64,000 bases of DNA from CAVURS01 sp963834425 (lineage in GTDB: Bacteria; Actinomycetota; Actinomycetes; Actinomycetales; CAVURS01): positions 62,001-126,000 of the forward strand of contig CAWIBR010000008.1 in assembly GCA_963834425.1 (NCBI GenBank), in the 5' to 3' direction. Below the pieces are notes generated by a model that was given only the letters and a program-made list of their open reading frames with translations, was not told where the DNA came from and did not search any database. Below, piece by piece: positions 53,980 to 63,468 of this stretch. Position 1 is the stretch's first letter, and each line of letters begins with the position of its first letter. The position numbers and the translations under genes are program-made.

Positions 53980-54466
53980 AGCCGCTGTAGCTCACGTCAG
54001 CGGTTCGTCCGTCGGAGCCTCCCCTCCTTCCTCGCGGAGGTGGCACGACCAGAACCGGTTGGTCGCAGAACTCCAGGACGTGCCGGGTCTGCGTGCCGAC
54101 GTATGCTTCGCCGCTCGCCGACCGGGCCGACTTGCCCAGGACGACCAGGCCGGCTCCACAGTCCCGCGCGGCGTCGAGCACGGCCGGGCCGACCGCTCCG
54201 CTCAGCAGCCGGCTCTCGGCCTGAACGCCTGCTTCCTCGGCCATCACGACCACGCGGTCGAGCACGGCCCGGTCCGACTGGGTCCGGCGGGCGGCGATCG
54301 AGGGCGAGCCGCTCGCCCGGACGAGGGCGGCGTCGACGGACTCGTCCGCGCTGACGTGCACGATGCACATCGGTGCACCCATCGCGCCCGCGACCTGGAT
54401 CGCCAGCCGCGCGGCCGCGAGGGAGTCGGGGGTGTCGTCGACCGCGAGCAGGATGGTGCCGATCAT
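53969..54466 (-). CDS. Universal stress protein (single UspA domain)
   Basis: 165 residues. MIGTILLAVDDTPDSLAAAR starts the fold. VVLGKSARSASGEAYVGTQTRHVLEF takes the place of the ATP loop, with the usual glycines partly replaced, so ATP binding is doubtful. A Gly/Arg-rich tail ends it. Its ATG overlaps the stop of subunit D (ATGA), which places a stress protein directly in the ATPase operon. Confidence 0.87.
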   Translation of the reverse strand: MIGTILLAVDDTPDSLAAARLAIQVAGAMGAPMCIVHVSADESVDAALVRASGSPSIAARRTQSDRAVLDRVVVMAEEAGVQAESRLLSGAVGPAVLDAARDCGAGLVVLGKSARSASGEAYVGTQTRHVLEFCDQPVLVVPPPRGRRGGSDGRTADVSYSGYAR

Positions 54467-55113
54467 GGTCGTGTCCTGGTCTGGTTCGAGGTTGCGGCGG
54501 CCCGGCGCAATCGGGCACCGTCCTCCTGCTCGGCCTGCTCAATGTCCAAGGCTCCAGCCTGCCGGGAGCTGCTTCCTGCAGCCGCGGCAGCAGGCGGTGG
54601 TCCAGCGCGCGCAGTCGCCGTCGGGTCACCTGCACCTCCGTGTCCAGCCGGCGCACCGCCTCCTCAGCGTAGGCGGGACCGCGGCCGCGACGGCCTGCCG
54701 GGGGGACCGCCGGCCGACCGCTGGCTCGACCGCCGAGTTGGAGGTGCGCACTCCTGCCGAGGCCGCGTCGCTCCCGCCGACGAGCGTGACCTCGACCGGG
54801 TAGCGCAGCCCCATCGACGCGTGGCCACCGGACGTACGCGACGAGCGGCTTCGGGGCGCGGGCCGAGCGCAGCACGTCCTGCCCGCCGAGCAGGGCAGCA
54901 TCGCAGCAGCCAGGTGCTGGCCAGCGCGGGGGACTGGCCACCCACTCGGTCCGCTGGGTCGAGGCGGAGGAGCTGCCGCCGCTGTTGCTCGGCATCAGCA
55001 CGCGGAGCTTGCGGTCGAGCTGGTCGGCCCGCGTTCGGCGGTCGCGATCCGCCGGCGCAGCCACAGCCGTCCCGCCCGGCCGGGCGGGAAGCCGATCGCA
55101 GCCACTGGGTCAT
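54463..55113 (-). CDS. atpD: V/A-type ATPase subunit D (frameshifts)
   Basis: About 215 residues, the central rotor stalk. VAAIGFPPGRAGRLWLRRRI and DQLDRKLRVL form the first coiled-coil helix. A middle part is read in another frame. The return helix is YAEEAVRRLDTEVQVTRRRL and RALDHRLLPRLQEA, typical of V-type D. Breaks follow the ATG, near 54900, and near 54530. TGA 54463 lies in the stress-protein ATG. It turns inside the A3B3 head and couples it to the membrane ring. Confidence 0.75.
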
Positions 55114-56502
55114 GCTCCCGGGCCGGTGGGCGGCAGGGCGCTCGGGGAGACAGGACAGCTCCGGGCCGGCAAGACGCCGAGCACGTCCCAGCACGGTCCA
55201 GCGTGTCACCGGGCGCGCGGGGCTCCTCCGCGCGCTGGTCGACCAGTCGTTGCTCCAAGCGGTCCTGAAGTCCAGGTACAGCTGGTCGGTCTCATCAGTG
55301 CGGCGCCCCGACGAGCTCGGCGAGCTCCGCACCTGGCGGGCCCGGGCCAGGGCGGCCAGCAGCTGAGCCGCGACGTCGAGGTGGTCGTCGCGGGTCCGGC
55401 CCGGCCCCGCGCCGGGCGCATCAGCCGGGACAGGGACGACAGCGGGTCGACGGGCGGGTAGATCCCGCGGGCGTGCGCCTCGGGGGAGAGCACGATCTGG
55501 CCCTCGGTGATGTAGCCGGTGAGGTCGGGTACCGGGTGGGTGATGTCGCCCGCCGGCATCGTCAGGACCGGCAGCACGGTCACCGAGCCGGGCCGCCGCG
55601 GATCCGGCCGCAGCGTTCGTAAGCGAGGCGAGGTCGCTGTAGAGGTAGCCGGGGTAGGCGCGCCGGCCCGGCATCTCCCCGCGCGCGGAGGACACCTCGC
55701 GCAGCGCCTCGGCGTAGCTGGTCATGTCGGCCATGACGACCAGCACGTGGCGCCCTCGTCGAAGGCCAGGTGCTCGGCGACGGTCAGCGCGATCCGCGGG
55801 GTCAGGATCCGCTCGATGACCGGGTCGTCGGCGGTGTTGAGCAGGAGCACCAGCTCGCCGGCCGCCGAGCGCTCCTCGAGGCGTCGCGCGACCGCGTCGG
55901 CGTCGGCGTGGGTCAGGCCCATCGCGGCGAAGACCACGCTGAACGGTTCGCCGCCGGCGGTCGCCTGCGCCGCGATCTGCGCTGCGAGCTCCAGGTGCGG
56001 CAGCCCGGCGACCGAGAAGATCGGCAGCTTCTGCCCGCGCACCAGCGTGGTGAGCGCGTCGATGACCGAGACGCCGGTGAGCACCGGCTCGGCCGGCGGC
56101 GCCCGCTGCGCGGGTTGAGCGGGTAGCCGGCGACCGGCGCTCGCCGCGCCCGTGACCGGCGGCCCGCCGTCGATCGGCTCGCCGCGGCCGTTGCAGACCC
56201 GGCCCAGCCAGGCCGCGCCGACCGGGATCTGCACGGTGCCCCGTGAACGCGACCGCGACCCGGCGGGCCCATGCCCGCCGTGCCCTCGAGCACCTGGACG
56301 ACCGCGAGGTCGCGGTCGACCTCGAGCACGAGGCCGTGGCGCGCTCGGCTCGCGCTGCCCGCCAGCACGCGGACACGGCGAACTCGTCCCAGCCGACGCC
56401 CGCGACCCCTGCGACCACGAGCAGCGGACCGCGGATCCTGCACGTCGGTGTACTCGACGGGCGGCCACTGTCGGGCGACCTCCCTTGCGGCGCAGCGCTC
56501 AT
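55110..56502 (-). CDS. atpB: V/A-type ATPase subunit B (frameshifts)
   Basis: About 460 residues, the non-catalytic head subunit. PLLVVAGVAGVGWDEFAVL; HGLVLEVDRDLAVVQVLEGT; VGAAWLGRVCNGRGEPIDGG; VIDALTTLVRGQKLPIFSVAG, which lacks the Walker lysine as expected for B; LVVMADMTSYAEALREVSSA; and PAGDITHPVPDLTGYITEGQ are all recognisable. Breaks near 56460, 56395, 56120, 55755, 55600 and 55400. TGA overlaps the subunit-D ATG. Confidence 0.82.
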
Positions 56503-58193
56503 CGCAACCCTCCGAGGACCTCGAGCACGCTACGGCGGGCGGCGACTCCGTCGACGTCGTCCGGGCCGGTGTCTCGCGCGCGCGGAGCAGCGGCGTGAAG
56601 TCGAGCGCCTCGATCTCGGCCGCCGTGACGCCGCCCTCGACAGCCCATGGCAGCCGTCGACGACGTCCAGGACGACGTCGAGCAGGGCCGCGGTCTTCGC
56701 CGGCGTGCAGAAGGCGTCGTTCGCTGACAGCGCGCTCTGCTGCAGCACGCCCTCGCGCAGCAGCCGGCCGGCCAGCAGCACGACGCGCTCGTGGCCGGGC
56801 AGCGAGCCGGCGCCGACGAGCTCGGCCAGGTCGGCCAGCCGGTCGGCCTCGGCCAGCAGCCGGCGACCCGCGCCCGGCGGGCGGCCCAGCCCGGGTCGCC
56901 GTGTGCGGCGTACCAGGCGGCGAGCCGCGTCGCGTCGCGGGAGAACGAGCCGGCCCAGGCGACGGCGGGGTAGTGCCGGGCGTAGGCGAGGTCGCGGTCG
57001 AGCGACCACAAGGCGCGCACGAAGCGCTGGGTGTGCGCGGTCACCGGCTCGGTCAGGTCGCCGCCCGGCGGGGACACCGCGCCGATGATGGTGACCGATC
57101 CGTCCTGGCCGCCGAGCGTGGTGACCCGGCCGGCCCGCTCGTAGAACGCGGCGAGCGCCGACGCCAGGCCCGCCGGGTAGCCCTCCTCGGCCGGCAGGCT
57201 CGCCGTGCGCGAAGCGAACTCGCGCAGCGCCTCGGCCCAGCGCGACGTCGAGTCGGCGATGACGACCACGTCGTAGCCCATGTCGCGGAAGTACTCGGCG
57301 ACCGTGACGCCGGTGTAGATGCTGGCCTCGCGCGCCATCATCGGCATGTTCGAGGTGTTGGCGATGATCACGGTGCGTCGACCAGCGGCCGCCGGTGCGC
57401 GGGTCGACGAGGGCGCGGCAGCTCGGCGAGGACGTCGGCCATCTCGTTGCCGCGCTCGCCGCAGCCGACGTAGACGATGACGTCGGCGTCGCACCACTTC
57501 GCGATCTGCTGGAGCAGCATGGTCTTGCCGGTGCCGAAGCCGCCCGGAACGGCGGCGCTGCTGCCCTGCGCGACCGGGAAGACGCGTCGAGCACGCGCTG
57601 CCCGGTGAGCAGCGGCGCGGCGGCGTCGAGCCGCTCGCGGCCGGCCGCGGCCGGCGCACGGGCCACTCCGCGGTCAGGCTCACCGGGTGCCGTCGACGTG
57701 GCCACCGTCGTCGGCGCGGTACTGCCCGGCCGGCTCCACCTTCGACGCGGCCGTTGACGCCGGGCGGCACCAGCACCCGGTAGTCGACGCCGGCGACTCG
57801 GCATCGTGCCGAGCACCTCCCCGGGCTCACCGTCTGCCCGGCCGACGGCCGGCGTCCAGGCCCAGGCGTCGGTCGTCTCGGCCTGGTCGCACCGGGCACC
57901 AGCCAGGTGGGGGCGCCGGCAGCGGGCCAGCAGGCCGTCGAAGACGCCGCCGAGCAGGCCGGGCCCCAGCCGCGCGGACAGCGGCCACCCAGGGCGGTCG
58001 CCCGATCCCGACCGCCAGCCCGCCGGTGTACTCGTACGCCTGGACGTGACGGTGCCCCGGATCGCGACGATCTCGCCGGGCAGCCCGCGGGCCGAGCGCG
58101 ACCAGTCGGCCATGGCGACGTCGGCCAGGCCCTCGACCTCGACCAGGGGCCCGCTCACCCGCACCACCCGGCCCGAAGCCGGGCCCCCCTCAT
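56499..58193 (-). CDS. atpA: V/A-type ATPase catalytic subunit A (frameshifts)
   Basis: About 564 residues. The start RVVRVSGPLVEVEGLADVAM is one base out of frame with ATG 58193 (a G run). The Walker A loop reads GGFGTGKTMLLQQ in one frame near 57530. VYVGCGERGNEMADVL, NTSNMPMMAREASIYTGVTV, RDMGYDVVVIADSTSRWAEA and GAVSPPGGDLTEPVT are A-subunit blocks. It has the extra non-homologous insert typical of A but not of F-type beta. The C-terminus ends SVLEVLGGLR at 56499, overlapping subunit B. It hydrolyses or makes ATP. Confidence 0.85.
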
Positions 58194-58676
58194 CCGGCCG
58201 TCCACAACGGCTCCAGGTCGAGCGTGCGAAGGCCTGCTCGACGAGGGCCGCGACCGAGGCGTCGACGATCGTCCCGTCCGCCGCCGAACGCAGACCGCCG
58301 TCTGGGCCGGTTCCGGCCGCGCCGGGCCCCAGCGCTGGAGGCCGCGCGACCAGCTGGTCGTGGAGCGGTCCCTTGGCCCGCAGAGCTCGGACCTGACCCG
58401 CGCCTGCTCCACGGGTCGTGGTAGACTGGCGCTGCGCGCCCAGCACGAGCCGGCCCGTCGCGCTGGCCCGCGGCCGTCGAGCGCAGCCGCGCCTTTGCGG
58501 CTCGGCCACCGTCCTGCGCGCTGCGGCCAGTTTCGCCTCGGCCTGCCCGCGGGCATTCGCCAGGCGGCCGCGGCGTCGGCCTGGGCCGCGGCGCGCGGCC
58601 TCGGCCTCCGCGCGGGCCTCGGCCAACAGGGCTGCGCGACCGGTGCCGAGGCCGCGCGTGGAGGTCCGAGCGTCAT
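58190..58676 (-). CDS. atpE: V/A-type ATPase subunit E (frameshifts)
   Basis: About 160 residues, a peripheral stalk. The Ala/Glu/Arg-rich coiled coil (LAEARAEAEAARR, ARGQAEAKLAAARRT) is followed by a compact C-terminal part (DGTIVDASVAALVEQAF). Read in at least two frames. ATG 58676 and TGA 58190 both overlap neighbouring cistrons (ATGA). Identified mainly by position and composition. Confidence 0.65.
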
Positions 58677-58901
58677 GTGGCGATCACCCCGTGAGCCAGT
58701 CACCGCGGCCGGGCGGTCGCCGCCGTCGGGGTCCGGGCAAGCGCTCGACCGCGGCCGGCGTGAGGATCACGAGCCGACGTCTCGGGCAGCGCAGCCCACG
58801 CGGAGCGGACCGCTCGGCGAGTCTCCGCGAGCGACCAGGGCTCCGGCCAGGGCGAAGCCGGGGACCTGGCCGGCCGGGCCGATCGCGGCGACCTCGCTCA
58901 T
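58673..58901 (-). CDS. atpF: V/A-type ATPase subunit F (frameshifts)
   Basis: About 76 residues when repaired, small for the family. MSEVAAIGPAGQVPGFALAG, then ETRRAVRSAWAALPET and VILTPAAVERLP from shifted frames, follow the Rossmann-like fold of subunit F. Start overlaps the proteolipid stop and end overlaps subunit E. Confidence 0.6.
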
Positions 58902-59325
58902 GCCTTGCCGATGAGGATGACCGAGACGATCAGGCCGTAGATCGCGATGCCCTCGGCGAGGCCGACGATGACCATCGCCCGGCCGAAGAGCTCGGGTCGC
59001 TCGCTCATCGCGGCGAGGGCGGCCGAGCCGGTGTAGGCGACCGCGATCGCCGCCCCGATCGAGGAACCGGCGACGGCGATCGCGGCACCGAGCAGGGCCG
59101 CCGCCGCCGGGGCGCGGCTGCCGTCGCCGCCGCGGGCCGGCCGCCGCATGGGGAGCGTGGCAGCGGCGCGGGCCAGCGGGGGCCGCCAGCGACCAGGACC
59201 GCGCGCGGAGAGCAGCAGCGTGCCGCGATCAGGACGCGCAGGGCCAGGCGGCCGCGGCGCGCAGCGGCCAGCCGGCAGCAGGGCGCCGGCAACCAGCGCG
59301 GGAAGAGCGATCACCAGGTCAGCAT
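58898..59325 (-). CDS. atpK: V/A-type ATPase proteolipid subunit K (frameshifts)
   Basis: About 142 residues. An N-terminal helix (LVIALPALVAGALL), an Ala-rich linker, then the ring hairpin: AAIAVAGSSIGAAIAVAYTG, AALAAMSERPELFGRAMVIV and GLAEGIAIYGLIVSVILIG. The glutamate in VGLAEGIAI is the ion-binding carboxylate of helix 2. The GSS/YTGSAAL pattern does not settle Na+ or H+ use. The ATG lies inside the end of subunit I; one base is misread after it. Confidence 0.78.
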
Positions 59326-60712
59326 GGTTCCTCCGTGGTCGAGAGCGGGAGGTGCCAGGGGCGAAACGGGCGCCCTCGGTGTCGAACACGCGCGAGAACA
59401 GCTCGTAGTACTCCAGCCGCAGCGCCTGGATCGCGGCCACCAGCCCTTCCAGCGCGAAGGTGAGGGCGTTGCCGACGGCGAAGACGAGGACGGCGGCGAG
59501 GGCGCCGATGCGCCGGCCCCACAGGCCCGCGGTCGCCGACCAGATGACCGGCCCAGCGCCGCGTGGGTGAGCCCGAACGCGGCCAGCCGGGCGAAGCTCA
59601 CCAGGTTCGAGCCCAGCCGGATCACCAGGTCGAAGAGCTCGACGGCGGCCTGCACCGCTCCCGCCGCGCCCCCTCCGGCCGCCGCGAGCAGCCCGACGTA
59701 GGCCACCACCAGGCCGGCAGCGGCGACGGCCCCGCCCAGTAGGCCAGCGGGTGAGGCCGGCGAACAAGCCGACCGCGAGCACCCAGGCCGAGGAAGAGGC
59801 TGCCCCGGCCAGACCGGACGGTGCGTAGACCGCACGCCGCCAGCCACCCTCACGGTAGCGGTTGACCGTGCCCAGCGCGTAGGGCGGCCAGCAGCAGCGC
59901 ACCGACGGCGACACCCGCGACCAGCAGCGGGACCGGCTGGTCCAGCGGCGCGAGCCAGAGCACCGGCATCACACCGGTCGGGCCGAAGAACTCGCCGTAC
60001 AGCACCCCGAACACCATGCTCGACAGCCGGCCCCGGCCAGGAACAGCCAGCCGGTCGAAGCGGGCCAGCCGGGGGGACCAGCGCCAGCGCACGGCCAGGC
60101 GACAGGACCAGGACGCGCCGTGCCCGGCGTCGGCGAACATCATCCCGAACATCACGACGTAGGCCAGGCGGCCAGCACCGGGGTTCACGTCGGCGTAGGG
60201 CACGGTGGCATAGGTCGCGACCAGGGGGTCGAAGTCGCGGGAGGCCCCGGTCGGCGGCAGCTGGGTCGGAGGGTCGATGCCGCTCGGCCGGGGCAGCGAC
60301 AGGACCGCGCCGCCCGCGCCGGCCAGGCGCTCCGCCAACCGGGGACATGGCGTCGCTGGGCACCCAGCCGAGCCAGGCCGCGACGCCGGCGCGGTGGACC
60401 GCAGCCTCGGCGGCGGGTCTCGAGCTGGGCCTCGCCCGCGACCAGGTCGACCCGGCCCTCTTGCTCACAGGCCTCGAGATTGGGTGCGGTCGGTGCGAGG
60501 GCCGGCCGGACGGCCGCGGTCTCCAGGTGGAGCAGCCGGGCACGAGCCGAACCGGCCGCGGGTACGGGGCCGGAGTCTGTGGAGGGCTCGTCGACGTCGA
60601 CCGTGCCCTCGTTGTCGGCCACCGCGACCAAGACATCGCGTACGGCGAAGTCCGGTGCCAGCACAGCGATCCGGGCCATCGTCACCGGGTGGAGGGCCTC
60701 ACGCCACTTCAT
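59319..60712 (-). CDS. atpI: V/A-type ATPase membrane subunit I (frameshifts)
   Basis: About 464 residues, shorter than the usual 600-650. The N-terminal soluble arm starts MKWREALHPVTMARIAVLAP. The middle has YADVNPGAGRLAYVVMFGMM then FADAGHG, a typical subunit-I sequence before the first helices. GVLYGEFFGPTGVMPVLWLA, NLVSFARLAAFGLTHAALG and LTFALEGLVAAIQALRLEYY end it. It forms the stator half-channel beside the K ring. Several breaks. Confidence 0.78.
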
Positions 60713-61632
60713 CGAGCACCTCGATCCAGTAGCAGCCGCGTGCGGCGAGGCCTCGACGCCGCCCGCACCCGCCAGGCGTCGGCGGCCATCATCGCGACGG
60801 CCCCGACCAGGATACTCCGGGCCCGGACGGGCCGTGCGCACCAGCGCTCGGCCGTCGGTGTCAACCGCGACCACCACCGAGCCTCGGCCCGCCACAGCTG
60901 CGGCGGGCTCGTCCACGCCGGCCAGTGCCCAGCGGGCCATTGTGGGCAGGGACGGCCTGAGGTCGGCGAGCGTGCGGGCGTCGAGCGCGGCCGAGCCGAG
61001 GACGCGCGCGTGGCTGCGGCTCCGGCTCGAGCCGGAAGTGGTTGTTGTTGCAGCACAACGGTTCTGGCGACCAGGAGCGCAGTCGCACCGGCCGCCCACA
61101 GACCGGGCTGCGGGCACGGCGGCGATCACGTGGTCCGCGAGCACGGTCGCCAGGGCCGGCCCGACCTCTTGCGGCGACGCCCCGCCGGGATCGCCCCAGG
61201 GGGAGGCCGCGAGCGCGCGGCGCAGCTCCTCGGGGGTCCGGGTGGCCGACAGCCGCGGCCAGGCCGTGGCCAGGCCGCCGAGCTGGAAGGGCTCGGGCGG
61301 CGTACCGCCGGAGAGTCGCTCGAGGTGGTCGGTGATGTTCGCCGCCTCGACCGCACCGAAGAGCACGCGCAGGATCGCGGCGCCCTCGCGAGGCACCCAG
61401 CCGGCCAGCACCCGGGCGTTCCAGACCACGCTCGCGACCACGGATCGCTGGGCCTGCTCGAGGGTCGTCGTCGGTGCGCAAGCCCAGTAGCCGTACGGCG
61501 AGCTGGCGAGGGTGGCCACGGCGGTGGCCACGTCCGGGTGCTGGGCCAGGGGGTGCGCGCGGCCGCCCGGCCGAGCCGGCGCCGGGTCATGGCTCGGGCC
61601 CGGACGCTGCCCGCGACCCACGCCGCACTCAT
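60709..61632 (-). CDS. atpC: V/A-type ATPase subunit C (AC39-like; frameshifts)
   Basis: About 307 residues. MSAAWVAGSVRARAMTRRRL starts it. DVATAVATLASSPYGYWACA, ARVLAGWVPREGAAILRVLF, AAWEANIT-like and ELRRALAASPWGDPGGASP match the helical AC39/C subunit that docks the rotor on the K ring. The gene ends within the subunit-I ATG (ATGA). Breaks near 61615 and 61080. Confidence 0.72.
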
Positions 61633-62097
61633 CGGGCCTCGACCGGGCTGGCAGGGACGTCGGGTCGGGGCACGCCGATCAGGCTCGCCACCCGGCCGAC
61701 GACGGTGTCCACGTAGGCGGGCACCTTCGTCCGCAGCCCGCTGATGCAGTGCGCTCACGGCGGCTTCAGCCCTGCGGCGTTCGGTGTCGGCCTCGCGCTC
61801 ACCGTCCTGGCTGAGCTGTGCGGCGGTCATCGTCCGCTCCACCTCGCCTCGCCCACCGGCGTCTCCGACGACGGCCTGGGCTTGCCGCAGGCCGAGCTCC
61901 CGGATCTGGGCTGCATCCCGGCGGGCCTGCGCCAGGATCTCCCTGCATTCCTGCTCGGTGTCCGCCAGCCGGGCAAAGAGCGGCTCGAGTTCCGCGGCCG
62001 TCTCCGCTGCGCGGTCGGCCGGCACCCCGGCCTGTCCGGCGGCACCAGGTGTGCCGGCCGGGCGGAACCGGTAGAGCAGATCGCGCACGCGGGGCAT
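61629..62097 (-). CDS. V/A-type ATPase subunit G/H (peripheral stalk; frameshift)
   Basis: About 155 residues. Start MPRVRDLLYRFRPAGTPGAA. A long Glu/Arg/Ala coiled coil (ETAAELEPLFARLADTEQEC, REILAQARRDAAQIRELGLR) identifies the stalk subunit. The end is in another frame (VPAYVDTVVGRVASLIGVPR). The first cistron of the operon, its stop overlapping subunit C. A DosR-like box is 61 bases upstream. Confidence 0.72.
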
Positions 62098-62157
62098 GGT
62101 TGGTCCTCAGGTCAGGGTGGCTGTTTCACTGTCCATCGCCCCGGCCACCGCCAGACA

Positions 62158-62171
62158 GGGACCAAAGTCCG
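62158..62171 (-). promoter_or_regulatory. DosR/DevR-like box before the V/A-ATPase operon
   Basis: Minus-strand CGGACTTTGGTCCC, a near-palindrome that fits the mycobacterial consensus GGGACTTTnGTCCC at 13 of 14 positions, 61 bases upstream of ATG 62097. Confidence 0.55.
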
Positions 62172-62229
62172 TCGCCGCCGTGCCGTTCCGCCCGGGCCTC
62201 GCCGCCGGGGTTAGCCCCTTGACGGTGCC

Positions 62230-62341
62230 CTTCCTCATCCCGACCGGGTGGGCGTTCGAGGTGGTCGACCCGTGGGGCAACGTGATCGGGTTCACCGACT
62301 ACCTCGAGCGTCCCGACCTCGGCCGAGCGACTCAGGGCTGA
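62230..62341 (+). pseudogene. C-terminal remnant of a glyoxalase/VOC-family gene
   Basis: FLIPTGWAFEVVDPWGNVIGF, TDYLERPDLGR is the last strand and tail of a VOC-fold protein. The rest of the gene is absent; the ATPase promoter region lies where it should be. It ends eight bases before the convergent dehydrogenase stop. A trace of an earlier rearrangement. Confidence 0.55.
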
Positions 62342-62348
62342 CGAACGG

Positions 62349-63413
62349 CTACTGGCTGATCAGCACCTTGAGGGCGTGCGTCTGCGCGGCGTTCCTGAAC
62401 GTCTCGTACGCCGAGAGGATGTCCTCGAGCGCGAACCGGTGGGTCACCAGCTCGGCTGCCGGCAGCTTGTGCTGCGCGACCAGTTTCAGCAGCATCGCCA
62501 GGGTGGTCGTGTTGACCAGGCCCATGCTGATCGTGATGTTCTGGATCCAGAGGTTCTGCAGGTCGAGCTCGACCGGCTTGCCGTGCACGCCCACGTTGGC
62601 GACGTGGCCGCCGGGGCGGACCAGGTCGAGGCACATCTCGAAGGTCGCCGGGACACCCGACGGCCTCGACGGCGACGTCCACGCCGTAACCGTCGGTCAG
62701 CGCCGATGACCTGCGTCCAGCGACGTCGGCGTGCGCCGGCCTGGATGGTGTGCGTCGCGCCGATCTGCTTGGCGACGCCGAGCCGGTTCTCGTCGTAGTC
62801 GATGGCGATGACCTGCGCTGCGCCGTGCAGCCCGGCCGTGGCGATCGCGGCCAGGCCGACCGGGCCGGCGCCGACGACGGCGACGGTGTCGCCCGGCTTG
62901 ACCTGGCCGTACTCGATGCCCATCTCGAAGCCGGTCGGGAAGATGTCGGACAGCAGCACGGCGGCGTCGTCGGGCACGCCCTCGGGGAGCTTGTAGAGCG
63001 AGTTGTCGGCGAACGGGATGCGCACCTGCTCGGCCTGGGTGCCGTCGATCAGGTGGCCGAGGATCCAGCCGATGCCCGACGGCGCCCTCGTCGGCCAGGC
63101 AGTGCGACGGGTTGCCGCTGCGGCAGTAGGTGCAGACGCCGCACGAGCTGATGCAGGAGATGATGACGCGGTCGCCGACCGCGACGTTGCGGACCGACGG
63201 CGCCGACCTCGAGCACGGTGCCGACGCCCTCGTGGCCGAGGATCCGGCCCTGCGGTCACGGCCGGGGACGTCGCCCTTCATGATGTGCAGGTCGGTGCCG
63301 CAGATGGTCGTGGTGTCGACCCGGACGATCGCGTCGCCGGGGTCGCGGATCACGGGGTCGGGGACGTCGTCCCAGCTCTGCTGGCCGGGGCCGTGGTAAA
63401 CGAGAGCCTTCAT
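62349..63413 (-). CDS. Zinc-dependent alcohol dehydrogenase family protein (frameshifts)
   Basis: About 352 residues. MKALVYHGPGQQSWDDVPDP; catalytic zinc DTTTICGTDLHIMKGDVPG; structural zinc ISSCGVCTYCRSGNPSHC; a family insert DGTQAEQVRIPFADNSLYKL; NAD site VAVVGAGPVGLAAIATAGL; end FALEDILSAYETFRNAAQTH. Breaks near 63245, 63080, 62700 and 62650. Resembles NAD-dependent medium-chain dehydrogenases of the Tdh/formaldehyde-dehydrogenase branch. Substrate unknown. A short divergent spacer precedes the edge gene. Confidence 0.83.
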
Positions 63414-63468
63414 GATGTCCTCCTCGTCGATCGACGGCGGACTGCGTGTCCGACGTCCACTGTCAGGT

